From positions 1 to 49,322 of the forward strand of contig DAIMZO010000015.1 of the NCBI GenBank assembly GCA_036733925.1: DNA of 49,322 nucleotides, read 5' to 3'. Every line of letters begins with the position of its first letter. Position 1 is the first letter of the stretch. The position numbers and the translations under genes were made by a program. A model generated the notes under the pieces. That model saw only the letters and a program-made list of their open reading frames with translations, did no database searches and was not told the DNA's origin. Below, piece by piece: positions 1-6,061 of the stretch. This DNA is from UBA2897 sp036733925 (GTDB taxonomy: Bacteria; Bacillota; Negativicutes; Selenomonadales; Selenomonadaceae).

Positions 1-2
1 AC

Positions 3-332
3 CAAACGATAGCCGTAGAACACTTGAATGTGCAGGGGATGCTCAAGAACCATAAGCTCGCAAAGGCGATAATAGATGTGTCATGGAGCGAATTCTTCCG
101 CCAGCTCGCCTACAAAGCAGAATTGCACGGCGGGGAATTACTGAAGGTGGATACGTTCTACCCGTCGAGCCAGACCTGCTATATCTGCGGGTATCAGAAC
201 CCATTCCTCAAGAATTTGAAGATCCGCGAATGGGACTGCCCGCAATGCGGGACACATCATGACCGCGACGGGAACGCCGCAAAGAACATCTTGCAGCACG
301 CTTTAGCCGAGAAGGCAAAAGCGGCGGCATGA
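3..332 (+). CDS. tnpB: RNA-guided endonuclease TnpB, C-terminal part (5'-truncated by window edge)
   Basis: The reading frame is open from the first bases, so the gene begins outside the window. The visible part starts in the RuvC-II region (IAVEHLNV, with the catalytic Glu). It continues into the four-cysteine zinc ribbon (CYIC ... CPQC) and ends with DRDGNAAKNI, the RuvC-III region carrying the last catalytic Asp. TnpB proteins are about 400 aa, so roughly the last quarter is present and it looks intact. TnpB is a nuclease guided by an RNA made from the right end of its own element (established for IS200/IS605 TnpB). The TTG at 24 is internal and is not the true start. Confidence 0.9.
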   Translation, partial: QTIAVEHLNVQGMLKNHKLAKAIIDVSWSEFFRQLAYKAELHGGELLKVDTFYPSSQTCYICGYQNPFLKNLKIREWDCPQCGTHHDRDGNAAKNILQHALAEKAKAAA

Positions 333-464
333 ATCCTATCGAAAGTACCGTGGGGCACACGGGAATTCACGCTTGGGGAAATCGTGTAAGACGCCAATTC
401 TTCGGAGGCGGCGCGACGGTTGATGAACCAAGAATCCCCTGCCTTTAGGCATGGGGAGTGTCAA
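333..464 (+). ncRNA. probable omega-RNA (reRNA) scaffold at the IS right end
   Basis: This is the non-coding tail between the tnpB stop and the IS right end, where TnpB guide RNAs are encoded in known elements; the scaffold usually also covers the last part of tnpB. The terminal hairpin at about 434-457 is visible. By analogy the guide would be the bases just past the right end, starting near 465 in the leader of the VanW gene. Position and polarity support this; no transcript evidence exists here. Confidence 0.45.
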
Positions 465-506
465 ACTAGCCATAGAGTTTCATGCATCGGAGGGATTCCT
501 ATTCTT

Positions 507-1736
507 ATGCAATCTTGGGCGAAGATTGCCGCCATCGGCATCACGGGGCTCGCCTTTGTCACGGCGATTGTCGGCGGGATCTCGGTCTCTGTTTCGAATA
601 ATGACCGCGTCGCGATGGGCGTGCAGTCTGGCGGCACGACGCTCGCCGGGATGTCCCGCGAGGAAGTCCGCGATTATTTCCGGCGTGAAGCGGAGAACAA
701 GCTCCGCAAGACCGCGGTCATCCTGAAGGACGGCTCAAAAATCTATAAGATTCAGCCGTCGGATATCCATCTGACAGCCGAGGCTGACGCAGCCGCAAAG
801 CAAGCCTATGGCATCGGCCGCGATGCCTCGCCCATCGTCAACATCATCACGCAGATGCGCTGCGCCATCACGGGCGCGAATGTCCCGCTGACAGCGACCT
901 ACGACGAAAACCTGCTGCAGCAGAAACTTGCCGCCATCAAGGCGCAGACCGACCGTCCACCGAAGAACGCGGACATCCAGATGATCCCGACCGGGGGATT
1001 TGAACGGCATCCGGCCAGCAGCGGCCGCACGCTCGATATCGACGCGCTCGGGCAGGAACTCGCGCCGAAGCTCAAAGACCTGAAACTTACGATTGTCGAG
1101 AAGCTCACGACCGTGGATGCGGCTCCGGCCGTCGCGACAGAGGATCTTGCGGCCATGGATGCCGTGCTCGCCTCGTATACGACGTCGTTCCTGCCCGGCG
1201 CCCGCGGGCAGAATATCGCGATTGCCGCGGGGAAATTGCAGGACGTGCTCGTAAAAAGCGGGGACGGATTCTCTTTCAACGATACGGTCGGCCATCGCAC
1301 CTATGCCGCCGGCTACCAGAACGCCGGCGTCTACATCGACGGCGAACCCGCGCAGGATGTCGGCGGTGGCGTCTGTCAGGTCAGCTCGACGCTCTATAAC
1401 GCCATCCTGCTCGCAGGTCTCACGCCGACCGTCCGTACGCCTCATTTCTACCCGTCGCATTACTGCCCGCCGGGGCTCGACGCGACGGTCGCCGACGATC
1501 TGCTCGACTTCCAGTTCCAGAACAATCTCGCGCACAACGTCCTGCTGAAAGTCAGCCTGACCTCGACGACGCTGACCATCTACGTCATCGGCATGCGCGC
1601 CGACCTCGGCGGCCAGACCATCCGCTTGAGCAGCGAGGGCTCGCGCCTGCGCCCCTCCGTCTACCGGCTCTGGTACAAAGGCGGCCAGCTCCAGCAGAAA
1701 GAATTTCTGCACACAGACGAATACTCTAAGTCTTGA
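507..1736 (+). CDS. VanW-family protein with putative peptidoglycan-binding domain
   Basis: I place the start at the ATG at 507, which has a GGAGGG ribosome site at about 489-494. An upstream ATG at 420 would translate the IS right end and is rejected. The 409-aa product has an N-terminal membrane segment (about residues 5-27), a putative peptidoglycan-binding region, and a VanW domain (about 230-370) with the family pattern GDGFSFNDTVG ... GGGVCQVSSTLYNAILLAGL ... FYPSHYCPPGLDATV. It is probably an envelope protein exposed outside the inner membrane; the VanW reaction is not known. The IS lies directly upstream, so expression may depend on the element or be reduced. Confidence 0.85.
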   Translation: MQSWAKIAAIGITGLAFVTAIVGGISVSVSNNDRVAMGVQSGGTTLAGMSREEVRDYFRREAENKLRKTAVILKDGSKIYKIQPSDIHLTAEADAAAKQAYGIGRDASPIVNIITQMRCAITGANVPLTATYDENLLQQKLAAIKAQTDRPPKNADIQMIPTGGFERHPASSGRTLDIDALGQELAPKLKDLKLTIVEKLTTVDAAPAVATEDLAAMDAVLASYTTSFLPGARGQNIAIAAGKLQDVLVKSGDGFSFNDTVGHRTYAAGYQNAGVYIDGEPAQDVGGGVCQVSSTLYNAILLAGLTPTVRTPHFYPSHYCPPGLDATVADDLLDFQFQNNLAHNVLLKVSLTSTTLTIYVIGMRADLGGQTIRLSSEGSRLRPSVYRLWYKGGQLQQKEFLHTDEYSKS

Positions 1737-1746
1737 TGCGCCGAGA

Positions 1747-2079
1747 TTATGGGATATAGCTTTCCATAGCTTCTTCTACGACGCGGTTCAGACTCAGATT
1801 ATGATTGATAGCATACTCCGCGTATTTCTGATGCAGGGCTGCTGAAACCCGTACGCTGAAACTTCCCTTGTAGGCAGTCCCTGGCGCAATCCCTTTTTCT
1901 TCACAAAGAGCGAGGTAGGAATCCACCGCTTCATGGAAGTCACTCGTGAGTTCGGTTGCGGTCTTTCCTTCATACGAAATCAAAGCGCGGATTCCCTGTA
2001 CTTTTCCGAACAAAAGAGAATCGGCCTCCGAGTATTCAACAGAACCGATATACCCGCGATAGTGCATCGTATTTTTCAT
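1747..2079 (-). CDS. HicB-family antitoxin, orphan
   Basis: The 110-aa protein has a HicB-like N-terminal half (HYRGYIGSVEYSEADSLLFGKVQGI) and a C-terminal ribbon-helix-helix segment (FSVRVSAALHQKYAEYAINHNLSLNRVVEEAM) for DNA binding. HicB normally neutralises the mRNA interferase HicA and represses its own operon. No hicA is found on either side: upstream is a duplicated ribosome-site region and the tRNA-Gln promoter, downstream the VanW gene arrives convergently. It is therefore an orphan antitoxin or a regulator in its own right. The ribosome site (AGGAGG) is present twice because of a 22-base tandem duplication. Confidence 0.85.
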   Translation of the reverse strand: MKNTMHYRGYIGSVEYSEADSLLFGKVQGIRALISYEGKTATELTSDFHEAVDSYLALCEEKGIAPGTAYKGSFSVRVSAALHQKYAEYAINHNLSLNRVVEEAMESYIP

Positions 2080-2084
2080 TGAAT

Positions 2085-2128
2085 CTCCTCCTATTTCGCA
2101 ACTCCTCTCCTCCTATTTCGCAACTCCT
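2085..2128 (-). repeat. perfect 22-bp tandem duplication carrying the hicB ribosome-binding site
   Basis: Positions 2085-2106 and 2107-2128 are identical. Read on the - strand each copy holds AGGAGTTGCGAAATAGGAGG, so the hicB leader has several Shine-Dalgarno-like purine stretches in series, with the last one correctly spaced for the start codon. Confidence 0.9.
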
Positions 2129-2216
2129 TTTTCTAAAGATAGATTGTCATGATTGATTTGATTTTGCAACTAGAATCCGTTACAAAATCAAACAAAAATA
2201 ATTTCAGGAAAAGGGG

Positions 2217-2245
2217 TTGACAGTATAGCGGACTCTGTGTATAAT
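2217..2245 (+). promoter_or_regulatory. consensus sigma-70 promoter of tRNA-Gln
   Basis: TTGACA at 2217-2222 and TATAAT at 2240-2245 are separated by 17 bases, a perfect match to the housekeeping consensus, 32 bases before the tRNA. This is the strongest promoter in the window. Confidence 0.92.
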
Positions 2246-2277
2246 ATTTTATGTTGACAGCGCAGAGCTGAAGACAT

Positions 2278-2353
2278 AGGGGCATCGCCAAGTTGGTAAG
2301 GCACAGGATTCTGAATCCTGCATGCGTTGGTTCGAGTCCAGCTGCCCCTGCCA
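2278..2353 (+). tRNA. tRNA-Gln (anticodon CUG)
   Basis: Acceptor strands AGGGGCA (2278-2284) and TGCCCCT (2343-2349) pair over 7 bp, followed by G and an encoded CCA (2351-2353). The anticodon arm is CAGGA, loop TTCTGAA, TCCTG, giving anticodon CUG for codon CAG. The T-loop GTTCGAGTC is canonical. Length is 76 nt. Confidence 0.95.
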
Positions 2354-2363
2354 TTTGAAAGTT

Positions 2364-2396
2364 ACACCGTTCCATGTATATGGAGCGGTGTTTTTG
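2364..2396 (+). terminator. Rho-independent terminator after tRNA-Gln
   Basis: Stem ACACCG-TTCCA / TGGAG-CGGTGT with a short AT loop, followed by TTTTTG. It separates the tRNA from the downstream esterase gene. No clear separate promoter for the esterase is seen, so that gene may depend on read-through. Confidence 0.8.
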
Positions 2397-2423
2397 TTTT
2401 TCAAAGAAAAGAGGAGAAAAGAC

Positions 2424-3188
2424 ATGAATCGCAGTACTTTCTTGAAGACGATGGCTTTTGGGGTGCTCGGCCTGCTGGCCGGCGGCGCAGCGCGGAAGCT
2501 GCCTGCGGCACAGGCGGCCGCGAAGGGCGGCGCGCCGGTAGTCAGCTGCTTCGGCGACTCGACGACCTGGGGCGCGAACGGGGAGAAGACGGGCGGCGGC
2601 AACGCGATTGCCTGGCCGGCGAAGCTCGGGCAGTTCATGGATGTGCAGAAGGTCTACAACTTCGGCAAGAAGGGCTCGCGCATCGCGGTGACGGTTGACC
2701 GGCAGGACAGCTTCATCGAGCGGCTCGATGCCGTCCTCAAGCAGCCAGCAGATGTGATCCTGCTCCTCGGCGGCGTCAACGATTTCCAGCACGATGTGCC
2801 GCTCGGCACGTTCGGCAGCACGGATCCCGCGACGTTCTACGGCGCCTATGAGACCATCCTGTCCAAGCTGATCACGGCACAGCCGCAGGCGCATCTGATC
2901 GTCATGACGCCGATGAAGGAGAATTTCCAGCACCCGACAAAACACTACCCAAATTCTTTCACGAAGAACGCACAGGGGCTCGTGCAGCAGGACTACGCCG
3001 ACGCCGTGAAGCAGGAGGCCGCGAAATACAGCCTGCCCGTCATCGACCTCTTCAATGAGAGCGGTATCTCCCCGTTCAACGAAACGCAGCAGAAACTCTA
3101 TATGCCGGACGGCCTGCACTACAGCGAGGAAGGCTACCTCCGCCTCGCTAGCCGCATCACGGCCGGGATTGAAGGGTTTATTGGCTGA
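2424..3188 (+). CDS. exported SGNH/GDSL hydrolase, probable pectin or rhamnogalacturonan acetylesterase
   Basis: The start is the ATG at 2424, preceded by GAGGAG. The 254-aa product has a signal-like N-terminus (about 1-32) and then the SGNH blocks: block I CFGDSTTWG with Ser46, block III GGVND (Asn119), and block V PDGLHYS with Asp229 and His232 as the rest of the catalytic triad. GDST in block I is typical of CE12-type acetylesterases that deacetylate pectin. Linked pectinases at 6-11 kb support that role, but the family is broad and the substrate is inferred. The next gene has its own promoter, and a strong terminator follows this one. Confidence 0.85.
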   Translation: MNRSTFLKTMAFGVLGLLAGGAARKLPAAQAAAKGGAPVVSCFGDSTTWGANGEKTGGGNAIAWPAKLGQFMDVQKVYNFGKKGSRIAVTVDRQDSFIERLDAVLKQPADVILLLGGVNDFQHDVPLGTFGSTDPATFYGAYETILSKLITAQPQAHLIVMTPMKENFQHPTKHYPNSFTKNAQGLVQQDYADAVKQEAAKYSLPVIDLFNESGISPFNETQQKLYMPDGLHYSEEGYLRLASRITAGIEGFIG

Positions 3189-3203
3189 AGAAAAACAACG
3201 CAA

Positions 3204-3242
3204 AACACCCCCGAGAGAGTACCAGTCATCTCGGGGGTGTTG
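3204..3242 (+). terminator. Rho-independent terminator of the SGNH esterase gene
   Basis: A 13-bp stem, AACACCCCCGAGA with TCTCGGGGGTGTT, followed by a short T-containing tract. No gene is found from here to 3467 apart from the next promoter. Confidence 0.75.
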
Positions 3243-3388
3243 CTCGTCTGGATAAGGCATGTCATGCAACCTTTTGCCTGCTTATAGTATATCGCTAAGC
3301 GGTGAGAGGGTCAAGTGATATTGTGCATTTGAAAGATGGACCGCAGGGATGATATAAAGATATTGCAGGAAATCCTTGAAAATATGAA

Positions 3389-3417
3389 TTTACGAAACGG
3401 GATGAATCACGTATAAT
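3389..3417 (+). promoter_or_regulatory. predicted sigma-70 promoter of the small secreted protein gene
   Basis: TTTACG (3389-3394), 17-base spacer, TATAAT (3412-3417). The -10 is perfect and the -35 has two mismatches. It is about 50 bases before the GTG start. Confidence 0.6.
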
Positions 3418-3467
3418 AGAGACACAGAACAAGAATGAATTACGTTTTTGCATAGGGGGAGAGCGAA

Positions 3468-3863
3468 GTGAAGAAGTTGCTTTTGCTTTTGGTCATGGCG
3501 TTTGTTGTCGGCGTCGGGCTGCTGACTGCCGCGGGCATATCGGAGGCATCGGATGATGACCTTGTGACGTATGCGGTGGATGATGTGAAGATTGATGGTG
3601 ACTTCGTCGTCCTGAAAGGGCATTTCCACAATGAGACTGAGAATTTCCAGCGCGTCAAGCGGCTGGATCTGCGCTATCAGATCATCGATGAAGACGGCTA
3701 CATCATCCTGACCGGGGACGATGTAGAGGATGACATCAATCTGGAGATCGGCGGGGAGAATACACCGTTCACCGTGCGGGCAAAAGATGGTGACGCCATT
3801 CTCCACCAGAGCTCCGACTGCGCGACATGGAAAATCCGGGCTAAGGTTACGGTCGATAAATAA
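3468..3863 (+). CDS. small secreted protein of unknown function (SLAP/FxLYD-like)
   Basis: The start is the GTG at 3468 with AGGGGGA seven bases upstream. The 131-aa product has a Sec signal peptide (about 1-27, ending ISEASD). The rest is a compact, acidic, beta-rich domain (DDVKIDGDFVVLKGHFHNETENFQRVKRLDL ... KIRAKVTVDK). The pattern of alternating strands with a phrase on added structure at residues 45-60 resembles FxLYD or SLAP-type extracytoplasmic domains, but I do not recognise a specific family. It has its own promoter and terminator, so it is monocistronic. Its place between pectin genes does not by itself give a function. Confidence 0.75.
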   Translation: MKKLLLLLVMAFVVGVGLLTAAGISEASDDDLVTYAVDDVKIDGDFVVLKGHFHNETENFQRVKRLDLRYQIIDEDGYIILTGDDVEDDINLEIGGENTPFTVRAKDGDAILHQSSDCATWKIRAKVTVDK

Positions 3864-3885
3864 CAGTAATGGAATCCGTAAGATT

Positions 3886-3930
3886 GGGATTGCTTTACGA
3901 ACAAATGTGTTTGTAAAGCAATCCCTTTTT
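3886..3930 (+). terminator. Rho-independent terminator
   Basis: A 13-bp perfect stem GGGATTGCTTTAC / GTAAAGCAATCCC followed by TTTTT, just after the small secreted protein gene. Confidence 0.9.
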
Positions 3931-3948
3931 GCGTTGAGCGTTGAGAGA

Positions 3949-4071
3949 ATGGCATACTATCATGACAGGGTTATGATAGCCGTAACAATGATAGTTGTGC
4001 CAATAATAGTCATGACTATCATCGACACAGCTGCATTGACGGGATGTGTCGCTTTTTCTATTGAGATATAA
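3949..4071 (+). CDS. possible 40-aa hydrophobic peptide (uncertain)
   Basis: This reading frame starts at ATG 3949 and encodes a 40-residue peptide with a near-continuous hydrophobic core of Val, Ile, Met and Thr at residues 8-25. The ribosome site is poor (GAGAGA directly before the ATG). A hairpin CGACACA ... TGTGTCG followed by CTTTTT lies at about 4021-4058 inside the 3' part. Short hydrophobic peptides in AT-rich gaps can be type I toxins or membrane microproteins, but the region may equally be non-coding. Confidence 0.25.
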   Translation: MAYYHDRVMIAVTMIVVPIIVMTIIDTAALTGCVAFSIEI

Positions 4072-4167
4072 AGAAAAATACATAGAACGGAACAAAATAA
4101 GAACTAAAAATATTATATAAAAGCATAAATATCTTATCTGTTGTGAATTGCGCGAATCTTTTATAAT
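4072..4167 (+). promoter_or_regulatory. AT-rich leader with predicted -10 box for the first SLH porin
   Basis: TATAAT at 4162-4167 is the best -10; the -35 is poor (TTGTGA at 4141-4146, only 15 bases away). The stretch 4072-4160 is very AT-rich with no gene. The transcript would carry a leader of about 175 bases before the porin. Confidence 0.45.
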
Positions 4168-4190
4168 AAGAATCGTAGAGGGGTACGGAG

Positions 4191-4322
4191 GTGAAAGAGA
4201 AACCGGAATCCATCGGAAGGCCGGATGCCGGCGGCGCATGGGAACATGGAAACATGTGCGGGAGCGGCAAGCCGGGGCGTTCGGATCGGATTCCGGAAGT
4301 ATACGAAAATTTCCGCTTCTAA
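4191..4322 (+). CDS. possible 43-codon leader ORF ahead of the SLH porin (uncertain)
   Basis: GTG at 4191 follows GAGGGG with 7-base spacing and opens a 43-codon frame ending at TAA 4320-4322, 28 bases before the porin start. The peptide is polar, rich in Gly, Arg and Glu, and not recognised. It may be a translated leader or a chance frame in a structured 5' untranslated region. Confidence 0.25.
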   Translation: MKEKPESIGRPDAGGAWEHGNMCGSGKPGRSDRIPEVYENFRF

Positions 4323-4350
4323 GTGTATATGTTAAGGAGTCGAGAGGGTT

Positions 4351-5877
4351 ATGAAGAAGAAAAACATTGTACTCGGGCTCGCCGTAGTCGCGGCCCTGAA
4401 TGTGGCAAGCTTCCAGCCGGCGAACGCTGGCAGCAATCCATTCGCAACGGTTCCGCAGAGCACGGGCTACTATCAGGATGTAGCAGCACTCGTGCATGAC
4501 GGGCTGATCGACGGCTACGCGGACAGCGATTTCAAGGCGAACCGCCCGCTGACGCGCTATGAGATGGCCGTGTTCACGGCAAAGGCCATGTCGAACTCGA
4601 ACAAGGCCAACGCCGCTGACACGCAGCGCATCCAGAAACTCATGAAGGCATTTCAGTCCGAGCTCACGGATATGCACGTTGCCATCCCGGGCGTCAAGGC
4701 GAAAACGGCATCGCAACCTGCCAAGGATAAGGGCCCGAAAATCAAGAGTATGCCGAAGAATTTCAGCTTGTCTGGATTAGTTCGCTTCCGTTATGATGAT
4801 GGCTGGAAGTATGTGCGCAAGAACGGGAAGGACAGCAAGGGCGCTGATGGCTTCGGAGGCACAAAGAATCACCAGTTGCTTTGGCAGTTGTTCACGAAAT
4901 TTGATGTTGGCGGCGGCTGGAAGGGTGAGATTGATTTCCTAGGCGCAAAGGATGGAGATGGTGATCGTCGAACGACTGGTGAGAATACCGAAGGTTACGC
5001 AGATGTGAACAAGGTGTTCTTTACCGGCCCGTTGTTTGGCACAACGGCTCGTATCGGTCGGACGAAGGGCTCTACGGTTTACAAGAATTCGATGATTATG
5101 GGCCAGTATTATCAAGGCGTGAACTTGACTAAGCAGGTCAGCAACAAGTGGAAAGTCAGCGCATCCTATGGTAAAGTCGATTACAATACGGATACGTTCA
5201 GCGGATCGAATACTTATGTGAACAACTATGATTCCAAAAAGGATACTTTGAGTTATAAGGCAGAGCGCGGTGTATCCGGCAGTGATATGAATCCGGATGG
5301 ACTCGGTGTTATGATGACGGAGGTACAGTTCGGCTACCAGGCGGCAAATAATTTGCAACTGAATGGTTCTTGGTGGCACCTTAAGAATGACGGTAGTGAT
5401 CATGCCTGGTCTAGTAATGGCAATCTGAAGTATCCAAATCCGGATATTGGTGAAATCGGATTTGATTGGCAGGCGACGCCAAAATTCAACCTCATAGGTC
5501 ATTATGCACAGGGCAGCTATCACGCAAATGTGAAAAAGGCAGGCGATGCCGGTTATACGCAGGGTAGTCCACAGAACAAAGCCTATGCATTGACTGGACG
5601 CTGGGGCAAAGTTGTACCGGCAAAGGCACATTCCCGTCAGTTCCAGCTGGATCTCATTCATCAGGAACGTTATACGGGTATCAAATCCTCCTATGATTTG
5701 AAGAATAAGGCTGGTGAAGGTCAGCGCGGCTTTATCGCGGATTACCGCTATGTACCAATTCAGAATATCATGTTTGATTTCCGCTGGATGCATTATAAAT
5801 CCATGGGCAATAAGGCGTATAAAGAAGGCACGACTGCGGCTAATCAGTACCGCTTCCAGCTCTACTACTACTTCTGA
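4351..5877 (+). CDS. SLH-domain outer-membrane porin
   Basis: The 508-aa product has a Sec signal peptide (1-26, ending PANAG). One SLH domain follows at about 30-90 (YYQDVAALVHDGLIDGYAD ... LTRYEMAVFTAKAM), with a helical linker at about 95-130. The remainder, about 140-508, has beta-barrel character with alternating aromatic residues and a terminal FQLYYYF. SLH domains of Negativicutes porins bind polyamine-modified peptidoglycan and tie the outer membrane to the wall (established for Selenomonas-type Mep45 or OmpM proteins). It probably serves passage of pectin oligosaccharides, by position. The ribosome site is AAGGAG at 4335-4340. The central barrel has noticeably lower GC than the flanking pectinase genes. 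Confidence 0.92.
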   Translation: MKKKNIVLGLAVVAALNVASFQPANAGSNPFATVPQSTGYYQDVAALVHDGLIDGYADSDFKANRPLTRYEMAVFTAKAMSNSNKANAADTQRIQKLMKAFQSELTDMHVAIPGVKAKTASQPAKDKGPKIKSMPKNFSLSGLVRFRYDDGWKYVRKNGKDSKGADGFGGTKNHQLLWQLFTKFDVGGGWKGEIDFLGAKDGDGDRRTTGENTEGYADVNKVFFTGPLFGTTARIGRTKGSTVYKNSMIMGQYYQGVNLTKQVSNKWKVSASYGKVDYNTDTFSGSNTYVNNYDSKKDTLSYKAERGVSGSDMNPDGLGVMMTEVQFGYQAANNLQLNGSWWHLKNDGSDHAWSSNGNLKYPNPDIGEIGFDWQATPKFNLIGHYAQGSYHANVKKAGDAGYTQGSPQNKAYALTGRWGKVVPAKAHSRQFQLDLIHQERYTGIKSSYDLKNKAGEGQRGFIADYRYVPIQNIMFDFRWMHYKSMGNKAYKEGTTAANQYRFQLYYYF

Positions 5878-5934
5878 TCCCTATCCCCTTGTTCTCTATA
5901 GAGGAAACGCTGCTTTTTGTCAGGTGCTTCCAGA

Positions 5935-5961
5935 AAGGAGCGGTTTCTGCCGCTCCTTTTC
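5935..5961 (+). terminator. Rho-independent terminator of the SLH porin
   Basis: AAGGAGCGG, TTTCTG loop, CCGCTCCTTTTC. Confidence 0.8.
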
Positions 5962-5996
5962 TTCTATAGATGGAATTGGAACATTCCCGTTCCGGA

Positions 5997-6012
5997 TGGA
6001 ACGGTTTCGATG
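5997..6012 (+). promoter_or_regulatory. candidate LacI/KdgR-type operator before the pectinase operon
   Basis: GGAACGGTTTCG here shares the 10 bases AACGGTTTCG with the operator in the promoter of the LacI gene (42168-42183). Only the right half fits the AAAnCGnTTT palindrome well (left half GGA), so this is a candidate. It is about 50 bases before the GH28 start. Confidence 0.4.
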
Positions 6013-6061
6013 ATCTGGATTGGATGATTTCAGATCCTGCATTTTCAAAGGAGGTTTATCC

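Larger units (their letters stand above)
1..464 (+). mobile_element. IS200/IS605-family (IS1341-type) element, right part only
   Basis: The window opens inside a tnpB gene; the element's left end lies outside. The right boundary is inferred from the hairpin at about 434-457 (CCCCTGCC, TTTA loop, GGCATGGGG) followed by GAGTGTCAA, which is the usual form of an IS605/IS1341 right end. No tnpA is visible, but it could lie upstream. The exact last base of the element is inferred, not proven. The element ends only about 43 bases before the start codon of the VanW gene, so it probably displaced that gene's original promoter. Confidence 0.75.

Noticed and set aside
420..506. Upstream start of the VanW gene inside the IS right end
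   Set aside because: Those codons come from the IS hairpin; the ATG at 507 has a proper ribosome site and begins at the membrane segment.
3975..3982. CGTAACA near the small secreted protein as a further copy of the cluster promoter box
   Set aside because: No TTGA(T/G)T at the 24-base distance and no CAATC in place.
3960..4030. Cluster of GATAG/ATCAT-like short repeats
   Set aside because: Imperfect and without regular period; could be chance in AT-rich DNA.
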